Assembly: GCF_020283565.1 (NCBI RefSeq)
Contig: NC_060061.1
Location: forward strand, 20,807,362 to 20,871,361
DNA: 64,000 bases
Direction of reading: 5' to 3'
DNA from: Trifolium pratense
Lineage: Eukaryota; Streptophyta; Magnoliopsida; Fabales; Fabaceae
The notes under the pieces: generated by a model
Told to the model about the DNA's origin: nothing
The model's database searches: none
What the model saw: the letters and a program-made list of their open reading frames with translations, nothing else
Translations under genes and position numbers: made by a program
Shown: in pieces, positions 11,905 through 24,947 of the stretch
Position numbering within the stretch: position 1 is the stretch's first letter
How the letters are laid out: every line of letters starts with the position of its first letter

Positions 11905-12300
11905 TTGGTACTAAAATTATTCCGTTTTTTTATCCTCATGAATCGAACAATACTATGCTATTTTCTATGCTTGCATTAGTACTATTTACTTTCTTCGTTG
12001 GATCCATTGGAATTTCTTTCGGCCAAGAAGGAATAGATTTGGATATATTATCTAAATTGTTAATTCCGTCTATAGACTTTTTACATCAAAATTCAATGAA
12101 TTCTGCAGATTGGCATGAATTTTTTACAAATGCAATTTTTTTTGGTGAGTATAGATTTTTTTGGAATATTTATAGCGTCTTATTTTTTATAAACCCTTTT
12201 TTCTTCTTTACAAAATTTGAACTTGTTTAATTTAGGTCAAAATAGAGTTCTCACTCTATTGCTGATAGTCTATGAAATAGTCATATCGCTATTTCATAGA
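11905..12300 (+). pseudogene. ndhF: nuclear insertion of chloroplast ndhF (NUPT)
   Basis: From about 11927 the frame reads [11 protein letters not shown], then [35 protein letters not shown] and [10 protein letters not shown]. This is the C-terminal third of plastid NdhF, a membrane subunit of the thylakoid NDH complex. The insertion is decayed. After TNA the homologous frame ([11 protein letters not shown]) continues only after a shift near 12140. The later part (YKP.., [15 protein letters not shown]) needs more shifts and loses similarity by ~12300. ndhF-like bases before 11927 are weak. It cannot make a functional protein. Confidence 0.85.
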
Positions 12301-13439
12301 CCATGATTTTCCATAAAATAAAAGAGCAAATTCAAAATATGTCAAAATATTACATTGAAAAATTTACGTTAATCCTATTGAACTGAATACGGTCGGTTAT
12401 GTTAGAACTTTTTAGAAGCGCTTAGATCTTGATTGAACTCAAAATCTTAATAATATATTTTTGCCAAGTGTCTCTGAATACTGAACTAAATTCATGAGAC
12501 AATATTTCTATAATTATTGAGAATAAATAAACCATATTGTATTAGATAAACATTAAATCTATGCATTTATATTTATATAAGTCGGACACTTTCACCTGAA
12601 TTTAAACTTGTGTGTTTAAATTTCAATAGTATTTGGCACCTTCATCTAAAACAAGAATACTTAGTTTTAGTGTAGTAAGTTTTCTTTCAGTGTCAATACA
12701 CGAGAGAAGAAAATGCTACAAAATATTCATACTTACATGTGTTCTGCAAGAACAACGAGAAGGAGGCAAGATACTGAAGTGAAAGTAAATTTGGTGTACC
12801 GTTAGATATATGAGAAAAATAGAAAAATGATATTATTTTTTAACAGACAAAAATGCCCTTAAATTTATTTCAATAGTTTAATTACTTGTTTACTCAAGAT
12901 TTATTTAATTTAAAAATAACATTTTTATACGATTCAAATAATTAAATTACTAAAATGTAATAATCCAATTTAAATAATTTAAATTGATTTAGTCATTATC
13001 ACATATCCATAAAGTAGGCTTGTAAGTGTAATGGGCGAATGCTATATATAGTATACTGGATAATTTTGGATAGAATTGTATAACTAAATAACACGTATAA
13101 AAAGAATAAGAAAAAATTCCTAGCAATAATGAAACAATCTTTTCCACAAGCAATAGTAAAAAATAATTAATATTCAGGATGAGTTAGAGAGCAAACTACC
13201 AAAGCCGCCATTTCCAAAACAGTCTTAATCAATGATGGCCAAGATACTTTTGCTTCCTTAACATATGCCTTAAGGGCACATGATAACATTCTCCTAATAA
13301 TAATAATAATAATAAATGCTTTTCCTTTTTTGAAGGTAATAATAAATGATGGATCCATTTGCATTGCATATTACCAAAACTCGTTGAAATTCTGACCCTT
13401 GACAAGACAAAACTCAAATCAATTTTCAGAAATTCAAAC
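12301..13439. other. AT-rich spacer and 3' flank of BMS1
   Basis: I see no coding region. It has an (ATT)n run at ~13296-13313. The BMS1 3' UTR must lie just below 13440. Confidence 0.6.
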
Positions 13440-16400
13440 CTAGGCTCTTCGACTTTTCTTATTGAGCTTGTCTTCTTTCCGGTATTTTTCTCGTCTTTCC
13501 TCTCTCTTGCGCTTTTTCGACAACTCCTCCTCTTTCTTTTTCTCTTTTTCCCAAGCTTTTTTCTTTTCCTTTTCCTTAAGGTTTCGTTTTTTCATCTGCA
13601 ATAAATTCAGAGATAATGTCACACAAGGAAATGAGAAGCATTATATATATCAAAGCCGCATATAAAGAATGTTATTGCTACAGAAACATATGGAAATGAT
13701 AAAAAATAAAATAAAAAATAAAAACTTCAGTTTAGACATATTTCCTAAGCAATTATCATTTTATTTTCAAAAAAAAAAAACGAGAATTTTTCCGCCTACC
13801 TTGGTATTGTTCATTAACTGTAATTGTTGAACAAGACCACGAATTTTCCGCTCATGAGATTCTTCAATAACACCCTTTTGCCTTCTCTCTTCAAGCCTAG
13901 GCCTTTTTCGCTTGGGTTGATGTTTAGGTTTTGATTCAAAGGGAAGATTTGCCTGTAGCTTCTTGGGAATCACCACTGGATTGAACTTTCTAGGCTTCCT
14001 TTCAATTTTCTGCCGAAATAGAAAGAAAAAGGTAAATAAGATAAAGAGGCTAGAGACACTACCGTAAGAGATGAGAAATGTCTTAAAACGCGTCAGGAGG
14101 GGGAAAATGAACATATGGTATTGGTACAAAACAAGAACATACCTTGTAAAGAGAATCTTTGTTTACAGGTATAGGAAGATTGTGATCTCTTCTCAATTCT
14201 GCAACAGTTCTCATTCCTTTCCAGGTCTGGTCGCGTGGCTGCAATGCTGTTGTTAAGGGATTATAAAACTGAGGAACTTCAACTTGAGTCCATGCTCGCA
14301 GGAAAACAATGTCACTCATCAGAATTTTGTCTTCAAAAGTACATCTAGCAATCCCTTCTTTGGTTTGCCCACCCTTCCTTTTTGGTTTGTTACCTAACTC
14401 TTCTTTTGCAACCTGCAGGTTAAAATACAATTGTCAGTAATGCAATTGTCTTCAAAATCATCAGTAATGCAATTGTCTGAGTGACAAGTCACTGACCTTC
14501 TTGATCTGTCCCCTAATCCCACTGACTGTTCGAATAGCCGCTCCTTCAAACCGAGGTACTTCAAGATCTGAAGTAAACATATCCTTGATAAGTGCTGTTT
14601 TCTTGAATATCTTGCACGGATAGCCAACCAATTTGATTTTCTTCATTATCCTTGCAGCGTGATTAAACTCAACAACAACTGCAGTTGCGGTAATCCTAAA
14701 AGTTGCCTAAAATCATATACAACCTTTTGGTCACTGAGCAGGAAAAGAAAACCATAGAAATACAAAAACAGCATCCACATTGAGAGGATCTGTAAATAGG
14801 AGAAGCCATGTAACATGAGCAAAGAATTGCTGCCTGACCTGATTGTTTGATAAAGTCTGAACAGCAATTATTCCAGTGTTGGGAGGTGCAAGAGGGCCCC
14901 AAAACATAGCAAGGCAATGCATGTGCTCTGGAGTGTATTTTAGCATTCGATGCCTTCCATTGTGATCCTCAATAGCATAAACTGGTGTTGTCTGGTAACG
15001 CCTCCATCCAACCGAAACAATAATTGGATCTCTAGTCTTCAGGACTTTCTTGTGCCACCTATGCCGCTTTAACCTGGCCTGAAAGAAGAAAACAAAAGTT
15101 TAAAAATGCAGAAAGGGCAAAGAGGGAAAAAAGGATGATATTAAAAGAATGGAAAAGATTAAAAGAATCAATCAACATGGTAATGACACATTAAACTGAA
15201 AACTGCTAACAACAAGCTGGGACATGTTTTTGAAGTCAATTTGTTTCTACTTGTCCCGATCCTTTTATGTAGAATGTAGATGGTTCATATCACCATTCAT
15301 GTTTTTCTTTTCCTGACTGATGTATTAAATTTTTTGAATTTAACACGGGCACCTAATATATTACATCAGTCATCAGGGACATATGTTTGACCAAACAAAT
15401 ACACGTAAGTTATTTCGAAGCTGCAACAACAAAAGGAATTCCTATTGATACCATCTAGCACTGCCCTATTCCTAGCATAATTACGGAACATATACTCATT
15501 TTTATTCTTTGCAACAAAGTACCGTGATGTGTCCTTCAGAATTTTGCATAAAATAACTAGCCAATTAGAAGCCTGAATCAGTTGATTAGAAATCAACACA
15601 CAATCCCCGAATGTTATTGCCCCTAATTGTAGACATCTTTGTAAAGAGGTTTCTACACTTAAAACAAGTTTTTTAATCTATTTCTATTTTAACTTTACAA
15701 GGAGCTATTTCTATTTTAACTTTACAAGGAGCTATGCTTCGAAAAGTTCCACTGACCTGCATGTATCCAACATTTTCCTCCCCTAAACCAACCCCTCCAA
15801 CCAATATTGGATGGTAGGGATCAAAGTGTTCAACCATTTCATACGGAACATTATGAACCTCCAATCGTAAGTATGTCCCGGTTCGGAAGCCTTCTAACTC
15901 TAATCTTGTATCCTCATCAAGATCGTTCAGTTCAGCAATATTCGTTTGTTTTTGAAGCTCAATATCCTCCTTTAACTGGAAAATTACAAAGTTAGTCGGC
16001 AGCAATTCTATAATTTGAATATTGTCATTTGGTGTATGGACCAAGTTTTACCTTGTCAAGATAGTTACTTTCATTGGGTTGATCACGATGAATCTTGGCT
16101 TCATTTTCATTTCCAGTCTCTTCCTCTGGTGTCCCAGGGTCATCATTATATGTGGATTAAAATTAAGGTAACAAAAAATAGAGCCATTTCATGCTCAGAA
16201 CTTGTTTTTGATGTAACACATCACAATCGCAAAAAACGGTAGTTTCACATCCCAATTGCTATCATACCATTTGCTGCAAAATTAAAATCACATAGCATAA
16301 AGTATTTTAAGGGACAGGAGCTTAATAAAGTTTTCTGTATAGCCCATCCACCGCTGAATAAGCTAATGACTTGTGCACTAAATAAATGTGGTTAAAACCT

Positions 16401-19400
16401 TTGAGCTTTGGTGGTGATGAAGTAGTAAAACAAGACATATATAAGTTAAAGAAGCCCCCACCACTAGGACCTAGATCACAGGTATAACACACAACAACGG
16501 AAAACATCTACCTACACAAATTAAGAACTTTTTACTATACCATTTTCTTGTCGTCTAAAAATAATTTGCTCATTCATTTGAGGCAGGGGGCTCAATCTTT
16601 GGATAACAAAAGGTATTATTATTGAAGTAACAATTCTACCACACTCAGAACCTTTAGAATGTGTCGTTCCCCCTTACTACGAGGAAATTAGTTTTTTTCT
16701 TTCTTTTTTGTGCGCGTGTGTGTATGTGTGTCCGAATCAGAAAGTAAAAGACAGCCATTCACGTTGGACAGGTATATGGAGAGCAAAAAAGGATATTGAG
16801 AATCAAATATTGCGCGTTTAGCAAGTTTCTCAAGCCTCCGCTCCTCAGCTACTGAATCAACTCCCATCTGTGTTGTTGTCGCATTATCTGTCAGATAAAA
16901 CTTGTAGTTTTCTCCTGTTTCTAAATCTTCAAAGTCACCATAGACATCATCTTTCTCTTCAGTATTAGCTTTTTGCTGTGAATTTCTGAGTGCAGCTTTT
17001 GCCAAATTCCCAGACACAAAACGGTTGCGAATCTCCTCGTTATCTTTCTCATTCCATTTCTGGCTCATAAGTTTGACACACTTGGAACAATCCTCAGCGT
17101 CAACCATTGTATCATCCGGTCCATGTCTACTTTTTTGCTATAGTTTAAAAAGACACATGCATACACAAACAAAGTTCCTTAATAATGAAGCAAAAAAGCT
17201 GATATTCTGATATCCAGCAAATTTTAGAAAGTGAATTTTAGAATCTTTCAACATGCACATTTCAGATATTGCTATCTAATTGTTGCTAACAGGGGAAAGA
17301 AACATTCAAAAAATTACAAGAGCAATTGCGTACACATGGTGCTAGTAAAGGACTACTAACCTTTTTCATTTGTTCTTCTATAGGAAGAAAAAAGTCTTCG
17401 TCATCCTCACCACTATCATACTCTTCATTCATAGAAGTTGAATTATTAGTAGATTCCCCATACACGACTTGCTTCAAACTAGTAGCTTTTCGTGCGAGTG
17501 TTCTTTCAGCCAGCGACTCCTTCCACTTCGAAACATTTCCCACGTCATCTTCTGCGAGGAAAATAAAAAATTCATATAAATATAAAATATAAAGGCTCAT
17601 GTACGCTCTTATTATCCATATTGACGGATCATTTTGGTAGAAATGAGTTGTTTTGTTTTTTTGACAATTAGAAAGGAGGTTGAAAGTTGCAAGAAATGAT
17701 GTTAAATAGTTAAAATAGTTTATTTGTGTTTAGTAATAATATTTTTTATGAACAAAATAACTAGAAAGGTACTGTAATCCCCACACACCCACACACACAA
17801 ACATATATATGCACTCCACGTCTCAGGATTTGATACATGTGAAATTGTCATTCAATCACAATAAGGCAGTGGATACTGTCCAATTTAAATCAGTGCACCC
17901 CTAGGCGGTGGAGCAGCCAGCAGTATAAGAATTTTTATCTATTATAAGTTGTAGATGGTTCATGACAGTATGTTTGAATCTCAGATTAAATTGTCAAAAG
18001 GTTTGGTTCGTGAAGTATTAGGTGCAAATTGTTTTTTCTAGTGCAGTTTGGTTAGCAAACTGTGTTTAAAATCAGTTCAGTTTTTTACTGTGTAATGTAA
18101 TTCAGTTCAGTTTTGCAGTTCGATTCAAGTTTTTTTTTTTTTGGAACAGACCTATTAACAATACCTAGTACTGGGAGCATGACTACTACACATTTGTACA
18201 GCCAGAAAAGAACAGACAAGGTATAAACAAATCTTATTAATCAAAGGAGAAAAACTGCACCATCCGTGTCATCTTCATCCTCTTTTGAAGATTCTGAATC
18301 GGAAGATTCCCCATCCTCTTCTTCTTCATCTTCTTCTTCATCATCTTCTTCTTCATCATCTTCTTCTTCTTCTGAATCCTATTAATGAAGTCAGTCCAGA
18401 AATTATAAGTATTTCTCCAAGAGCATTCTAAATGCAAACTGACATACATATGAAACAAAAGTAACAACAATCTTCTTCATTAAAAAAAAAAAAAAAAATC
18501 ACCGAGTCAGGGAATTCAATATAAGTTTAAGCTTGGACTGCAATTCAATGCATTTTAGCTTTGAACAGACACAAGTTTCCAAACACAAAACCTTAAGACT
18601 CACCACTAGATCACTTTGATCAACATCATTTCCAAAGATTGCTTTTCTCCTTTGTCTTCCATTGTGAAACTCAATCTGTTCATTTAAGTGGTTACCATTT
18701 GTAGTTTTACTGGCATCGCCATCAACATCAGGATCATGGACCTCATCGTCATCAGACGATTCTGAACCATTAGAATCCATTTCATTATTATCTTTACCAC
18801 CCATACCAGCTACAGGCTGAGTCTCCAGATTTCCATCCTGCTCTACATCATTGTTTGTACCTGGTGCATCACCTAGAGCGTCTGGTGACACTTTTAGCCT
18901 TTGGCCAAAAAAATTGATGAAGCTATTCTCTAGCTTTTCATTGATTGAGAATTTGGTATCCTGAAGAGATTTCACCAACACCTCTCCTACATCCCTTTCC
19001 TTTCCTGTCAACACATAAAAGTACAAAATTTAATAAAAGAAAACACATGAATAGGGAAAGGGGAAAAAATAGGAGAAGCAAAACAAATAAATCATTGTGT
19101 TATGTGTGATACAACATAAAAATGTAAATAGTAATACGCTATTAACAATGCAGGTAAGGAGTAACATAGATGAGTGACAAAATTCCAGGACAGAAAAATA
19201 CCTTAATTTATTTTATTAAATATTAAGAAAACTGAATGATCATAATATCATTCCAGTTTCAGAGATAAAGTGCATGAAAGATAAACAAGTCTGCCACCAC
19301 ATGATCATAACATGATTTAACTTTGTGAACATGGATAACATACATGAAAAAGAGAAAATGTTTAACCTTTGTTCGTCATAGCAGAGTTTCCATCATCAAC

Positions 19401-21991
19401 TTTTGAAAATTGAACAAAGTGATCATTAATATTTATGTACACAGCATCTTTATCGTACAAAAGATCCCCAACACCAGACATGGGAGCATAAAACAACTTT
19501 TCTTTATCACGCAGTCCTTTCTTTTTGGCAGCAGATGGAAGAGGGCATGGATCGGGTAAACCAGTTGCATGAGCTAAACTATAATCACCCACTCCAGCTA
19601 TGTGGACCTGATTTCCAAAATACAAATCACACTGTGAATATATATTTTGGCAGTGGGGGCAGAGCACTTCAAGCACTGCCTGATCACCGTATCACTAAAA
19701 ACAGATGGTCAAAATTGATGGATTCTACTCATATAATATTAAATATAGATTATATAAAGTGCAAGTACTCAAAGTTTACGATCTTTTACTCATTCCAAAA
19801 TTACCCAAAAAAAAATACTAGAATCGGTAGAATCCATACAAAATACCCGATTTTACAGGGATTTTGCTTTGATTTAGGATTCTACTCAGGATTCAGATCG
19901 TTTAGGGTGAGCAAAATTGCAAAATCCATGGATTTCACAATTCTACTCGCGATTTTGACAACAATCAATGGAAAAAAAAGACAAAGCATGTATAGTTCAA
20001 GTTAAAGGAGGAAAACAAAATGTGAACTTGGAGTTAACTACTATATTGAGAATAATGTAAATTATAGAGGATAATGCGAAAAAAATCTCCAACTTGTTGC
20101 TCAAAACGACCTCAGGTATCATTTGAGGACACTATTATTGCAGTCACCAAAAGCCACAAAGGAAAAAAATATTGAAACTGTTGAACGCACCTTATTGCCA
20201 CTTTTCAAATTACAACCTCTAAGATAGCCATAAAGTGTGACTTTTCTGTCACATTTATTATTTGCATGCACTTGTTCAGGAGGAGTGATATCTTCAAAAC
20301 GATCCACCAAAACATAGGGATGGGAAGTTCGCCAAGATAAAGGATGAAACTTCATGACTGATATGAATCGAGCAAGATTGTGAACTTCACGCTTGACATA
20401 TCTGTTCAGTTAGGAAAGACAATATTATTAAGTAAAATGTGTACCAAAGATTGGCAAACACTACTAAACAACATGTCAGCAGGTGTAATAGAAGAAACAG
20501 TATATTAAAAAAAAAACCGATTTCTGGCAACCACTTACTTTCCATGAATAAGGCCAGATAAGTAAAACAATTTAGCTCCATCATATATTTCGGTCCAAAA
20601 TCGGTGTTTGAGCCGTTGTTTCGTTTTCCTCAACTTTTTAACATCCTTGAAATGATCAAGATGAGTAAGAACCCCCATGACCTTTGGGAACCCATGAACT
20701 TGCAAAATATTGAGAAACTCAAATGTTTCCTGCAAGCAAAATAAAATCTTTAAAAACAATGAACCTGGTTCATAAAATTAATTGCAAGCAAAGTAGCACC
20801 CCATATAAACCATATTCACAAACCTATAACTTGTAATTGAGAACTCACCATTTCAAAACCATAACTTCCATCTATAAGAAGAAGTGCTAGATCAGCATAC
20901 TTAGCCGCATCTATCATTCCATTGATATCATTTGGGCATTCCACAAATTGCAACCGCCTTTGCTTTCCTGACACAAGTGATCAAACATTTCCTTATCATT
21001 CAAATTTGAGTTCCCAACCATGGGAGAACTTATAAACTTGTTTGGGAGCTTTTGGAAACAGCTTACGAGTTACAACATATCCATAAGTTGTTTTCAGCTT
21101 ATTTCCACAAGCTATCCTAAATAGCTTATGAAAACAACTTGCTGCTTATGTGAAACATTTTGACTGCGTTTAATCTTTTGTTATAGGAAAAAACTTATAC
21201 ACTTATATGATAAGTGCTTATTATATATAAACACTTAGGGGCCCGTTTGGATTTGGCTTATTTTTAAGCTTATAAAAAAAGCTTATGCAAATAAATAAAC
21301 TTTTATGTTAATTCATCAGTTTTCACTAACAAAAATTGTACCTTTATAAGCTATTTTCTCATAAACTAGCTTGAAAAACATATAATAATACATTTTTATT
21401 TATTTGCATAAGTTGTTTTGCATAGACTAAAAAATAAGCCAATACAAACGGGTTAAGCTCCTCAGGTATACTATAGAAATAAACACATGCATATATTAAT
21501 GAGCATGTAGTAACAAACCTGATACAATTGTAATTGGACCACGAACTTCAGGCAAGTTTTGCTTTGTATAATGCTTAATCAAAGACTTAATCAAAAGTGA
21601 TTTCCCAACCTAAAATCAAACCCAGTACAAATACAAAATTAAACATCAATTAACCTAAATCCCAAAACTGAAACTTCAAAAAAATAAAAATAAAAACAAT
21701 ACACACCTGAGGAGGACCCTGCACAACAATGACAAAAGGAGGAGGTTCACCGTAACTACGATCAATAATAGGAACATGAAGACGGCGCTGTTCTTTCTCG
21801 GCGGTGCGTGATTGCAATCTTTTATTTTTTTTCGATGAAGAATATGCGAAAGCTTTAGGGTTTTGCATAATCTGACCGTCGTCATCGTCATCGCCATCTC
21901 GTTTCTTCTTAGGCTTGTTGGTCTTCTTCTTGGGACCGGCTTGACGTAACCTGTGAGGTTTGTGAGATTGATCGGCGTCGTTGACAGCCAT
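13440..21991 (-). CDS. BMS1: ribosome biogenesis GTPase BMS1, complete
   Basis: Seventeen exons, 1197 codons: 21707-21991, 21519-21609, 20849-20967, 20539-20729, 20191-20401, 19367-19607, 18604-19004, 18261-18378, 17361-17551, 16797-17137, 16052-16151, 15757-15975, 14839-15078, 14497-14706, 14143-14412, 13800-14009, 13440-13595. The G1 loop GPPQVGKS (residues 92-99) spans the first junction. The G4-like motif THLD follows [15 protein letters not shown] sequence in exon 4. A Lys-rich amino end, a very acidic middle (exons 7-9), the conserved [20 protein letters not shown] block and a Lys/Glu-rich tail complete the family layout. Known role: a nucleolar GTPase that brings Rcl1 to pre-ribosomes for U3-dependent 18S rRNA processing. 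The length is close to that of other plant BMS1 proteins. Intron 10 appears to be AT-AC (separate entry). Confidence 0.95.
16152..16796 (-). other. U12-type AT-AC intron of BMS1 (intron 10)
   Basis: No GT-AG pair joins exon 10 to exon 11. On the minus strand the exon ends ..GATTCTCA and the intron begins ATATCCTTTTTT, an exact match to the U12 donor consensus ATATCCTT. Its end reads TACCTTAATTTTAATCCAC, with a branch-site-like ACCTTAAT 11-12 bases before the terminal AC. Joining 16797 to 16151 keeps the frame ([11 protein letters not shown]). Reading through instead adds unrelated residues and a stop. Confidence 0.85.
21241..21452. mobile_element. MITE in BMS1 intron 2
   Basis: Terminal inverted repeats GCCCGTTTGGATTTGGCTTA and (inverse of the right end) ACCCGTTTGTATTGGCTTAT enclose ~170 bases rich in AAGCTTAT-type motifs. 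No reading frame. The flanking intron (20990-21240) contains similar AGCTTAT-rich sequence that may be a second, older copy. Confidence 0.7.
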
Positions 21992-24066
21992 TGAATCGGA
22001 ATAGAGAGAGTGTAGTGTTTGGGTTCAGTTGGGGTTTAGGGTTTATATGGTTACAGTTTCAGAGATGCAATGCAATCCCTTTTGTATTGTGTAAAAGGTT
22101 CGACCCGGAAACAGTGGTGGCCAAGAAAAAATTTATTTTTCTAACCAAAAAAATATTAACTGATCTCGATTTTTAAAAATAAATATAAACTAGTATAATT
22201 TACCCGTGTCGTGCTATCGCCCGGGTTAATGTTCTATGAAAAATATAGATCATTTTTTTTCACACATGAAAAATATGGATTATTAAAATTTTAATATTGT
22301 GATTTTTTTAATTATTTGTAAAATTAATTTTATATTTAACGTAATAGTTTATTTAAATATGATAAAAGATCCAAATTTTGGAGATTTTAAGGAGAAATGG
22401 CATAATGGAGAGTGATACTCCACTCCCCGTTTCAAACTCACATGTTCGTATATTTGTTCTTTATTTTCATAAAAAAAAAGTCATTAAGCAAAAATTAATC
22501 TAGCGGTTAATATATATTTGTTATTAATCGTCATCTATCTCCTTTAGACATTTGCTTTCTTCAGGAGTATTTTATCTCATGTCCCCGTGTGATAAAATTT
22601 CACATTTGAGAAACAAAATGGGCCGATTTTAATTTTAATATTATTTATTTAAAAGTAATGAACAGTAGAATTGTTTGTCATTTGCTTGACACAAAAAAAA
22701 TTTATATAATTTTTTTAAGCATATCTCATTTGTTAATGTGCAAATTTTAAAAAATGTATCTATTTGTTTTTATTTTTATTTGTTTATTTTACAGTGATGT
22801 ATGGAGAATAAAAATAAAGTAATACATGATATTATTGCTTTTAATTCTTTTTTTTTTTATATATATAAAATCATTGTTACTTTCCTTGCTTTCAATTGAT
22901 ATCGTATTTTTTATATAATAAAATCTACAAATGTATGTCTCACCTCGTGTAAGTTATTTTTTGCTTAATTCCTCCATGTAGGTTATTTTTTTTTATCAAT
23001 ACCCCCGTATTTTAATATTTTATTTGGTACAAATCACTATGTATTTTTTTTTATTAGAAAAACCACGTTAAGGTAAACCATAATTAATAGAATAATAAAA
23101 TGAAATAGAAAAATAATCTATGAAGTCAATTACTTCATTCCTTTTATATTTCAGACAATGACACATTTTTCTCTACTTGATGAGTATGAAGTTTAAGAAT
23201 AATTTTTTTTAAGCATATCAATTTCTCAATTCCACATTTTTCCAATTCATTCTATAGTATAGTCATTCGATGAGTTTCTATTATTTTATCAGTGTATTTG
23301 TTAAATATCACATGAAAAATTAGACAAATAAAAAAATAATGAGTAAAAAAATAGAGTACAACATTTATTTATAAATAATAGTAAAAAAACATTTATAAGC
23401 ATGATTTAAATCCAATAAAAAATAATATGAACAACAATTCTTTTTTAATAAGTAAACATATGATTAAAAAAAATGACAATAAAATATAAAAAATATAAAT
23501 AAATACTTAAAACTCATACTTAATTCTAATTTGAATAACAAACAATATTGTTCTTCGGTATATGGACCTGCAAATAAAGAATTATAACTCAAAATTAGTA
23601 CAATTTTCTGATTGTAGAATTAAAATTGAATATTTTATCCACTCCTCTGTTCCCAATCCACATGTTATTTATTCCTCGTAGTCATCTTCATCAGTCTCTG
23701 CAAGAATCTCGTAAATCACCATATAAAAAAATTAGATTATTATTATATATGATTAAGGTTAAAGTCAATTAGAGTAGTGAAGGTGAGAAGAGAAAATAGA
23801 GAAGGGGCGCTGAGACACTCAATGACCCTCACTCTTACATGTTGACCCGTATATATAGAAACTATAGTAGATTTTTGGTCCTTAATTTTTGAAATTTCCA
23901 TACACGACCATTAGTATTTACGACCTTAGTATTTTGATACACGACCATTTAGAAAAAATTTTGTGAGAGAATAATTTGGAGACCATAAAGATTTAATATT
24001 TTTTTAATTGAATTTGAAGACCATAAAAATTATTATATCCAACTGACAATTATACCTAATTATTAG
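21992..24066. other. gene-free AT-rich spacer upstream of BMS1
   Basis: The BMS1 promoter and leader should lie in the first few hundred bases. A segment at ~22190-22230 (TTTACCCGTGTCGTGCTATC) looks like the end of a dispersed repeat that I cannot classify. The remainder shows no coding frame. Confidence 0.55.
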
Positions 24067-24248
24067 AATTTAATTTACATGCACCGTCGGTGTAAAGTTA
24101 TTTTGCACATGCGTCCAATAATATACTGACACATCATGCATGGTAATTAAAAACACATGATATATCACATTCATTAAATGATGTGGCAACGCGTCATTGG
24201 ATGTATGTGTAAAAAAAAATTACACCAACGGTGCACAACAATTAAACT
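24067..24248. mobile_element. MITE
   Basis: The left end ATTTAATTTACATGCACCGT matches the inverse of the right end (GTTTAATTGTTGTGCACCGT) and continues GTTGGTGTAA inward. It is about 180 bases with no coding capacity. The family is not identified. Confidence 0.7.
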
Positions 24249-24947
24249 CTAATTATTACATGCAGTTGGCAATCTTCCTTTCATAAAAAAAAAATTAAAA
24301 ACAATTGCTTTGGTACAAAAATAAATTTTTTTTTGACGAAATTGGTACAAAAATAATTATTAGAGTAAATTTATGATTTTCGGTCAACAAAAATAATGAC
24401 TATATAATTGCTTGCTATATATAGCACTTCAGAAACAATTCATTTTGTAATAATGCAAAAAAAAAAAAAAAAATCATATAAAGCATTTAATTCATTTATT
24501 GCAAAAAATATGGGAGAAAAATGTATTTGGAAACGCCATGTGTACAGAATCCTTCTATCAAACCCTCCCAAATAATATAATAATAATAATAGATAGATAA
24601 TAGATAATAGGGAATGATTTGAATTTATTTCTTGGTAACAAATGATTTGAAATTTTGAATTCACATTAATTGAGAGATCGTGTATTAATGATTTTAAATT
24701 ACTACTTGATTTGATTTAGTTGAAATCATTTGATTTATTTGTGGAATTGATTTTTTTTTTTTAATGTTTATTTATTTTACGGTGAAAGCAGCCTGTATGC
24801 ATGTATTAATAATAATAATATGTTAACATTATTTCTCTAAAAAATATATATTTGAAGTTTATATTGATGGTTGTTATTTTTTTTATTTTATTTTGTGTCT
24901 TTCAAGTGTGCTTAATAATATGAAATGAGTTTTATTTTAAAGGGATT

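Noticed and set aside
16150..16796. Interpretation of 16150-16796 as a transposon insertion that breaks BMS1
   Set aside because: There are no terminal repeats or target duplication, and U12 intron signals at both ends restore the frame precisely.
18261..18378. Possible CRISPR-like or microsatellite array (TTC repeats)
   Set aside because: It is the acidic Glu/Asp exon of BMS1, bounded by good splice sites and in phase.
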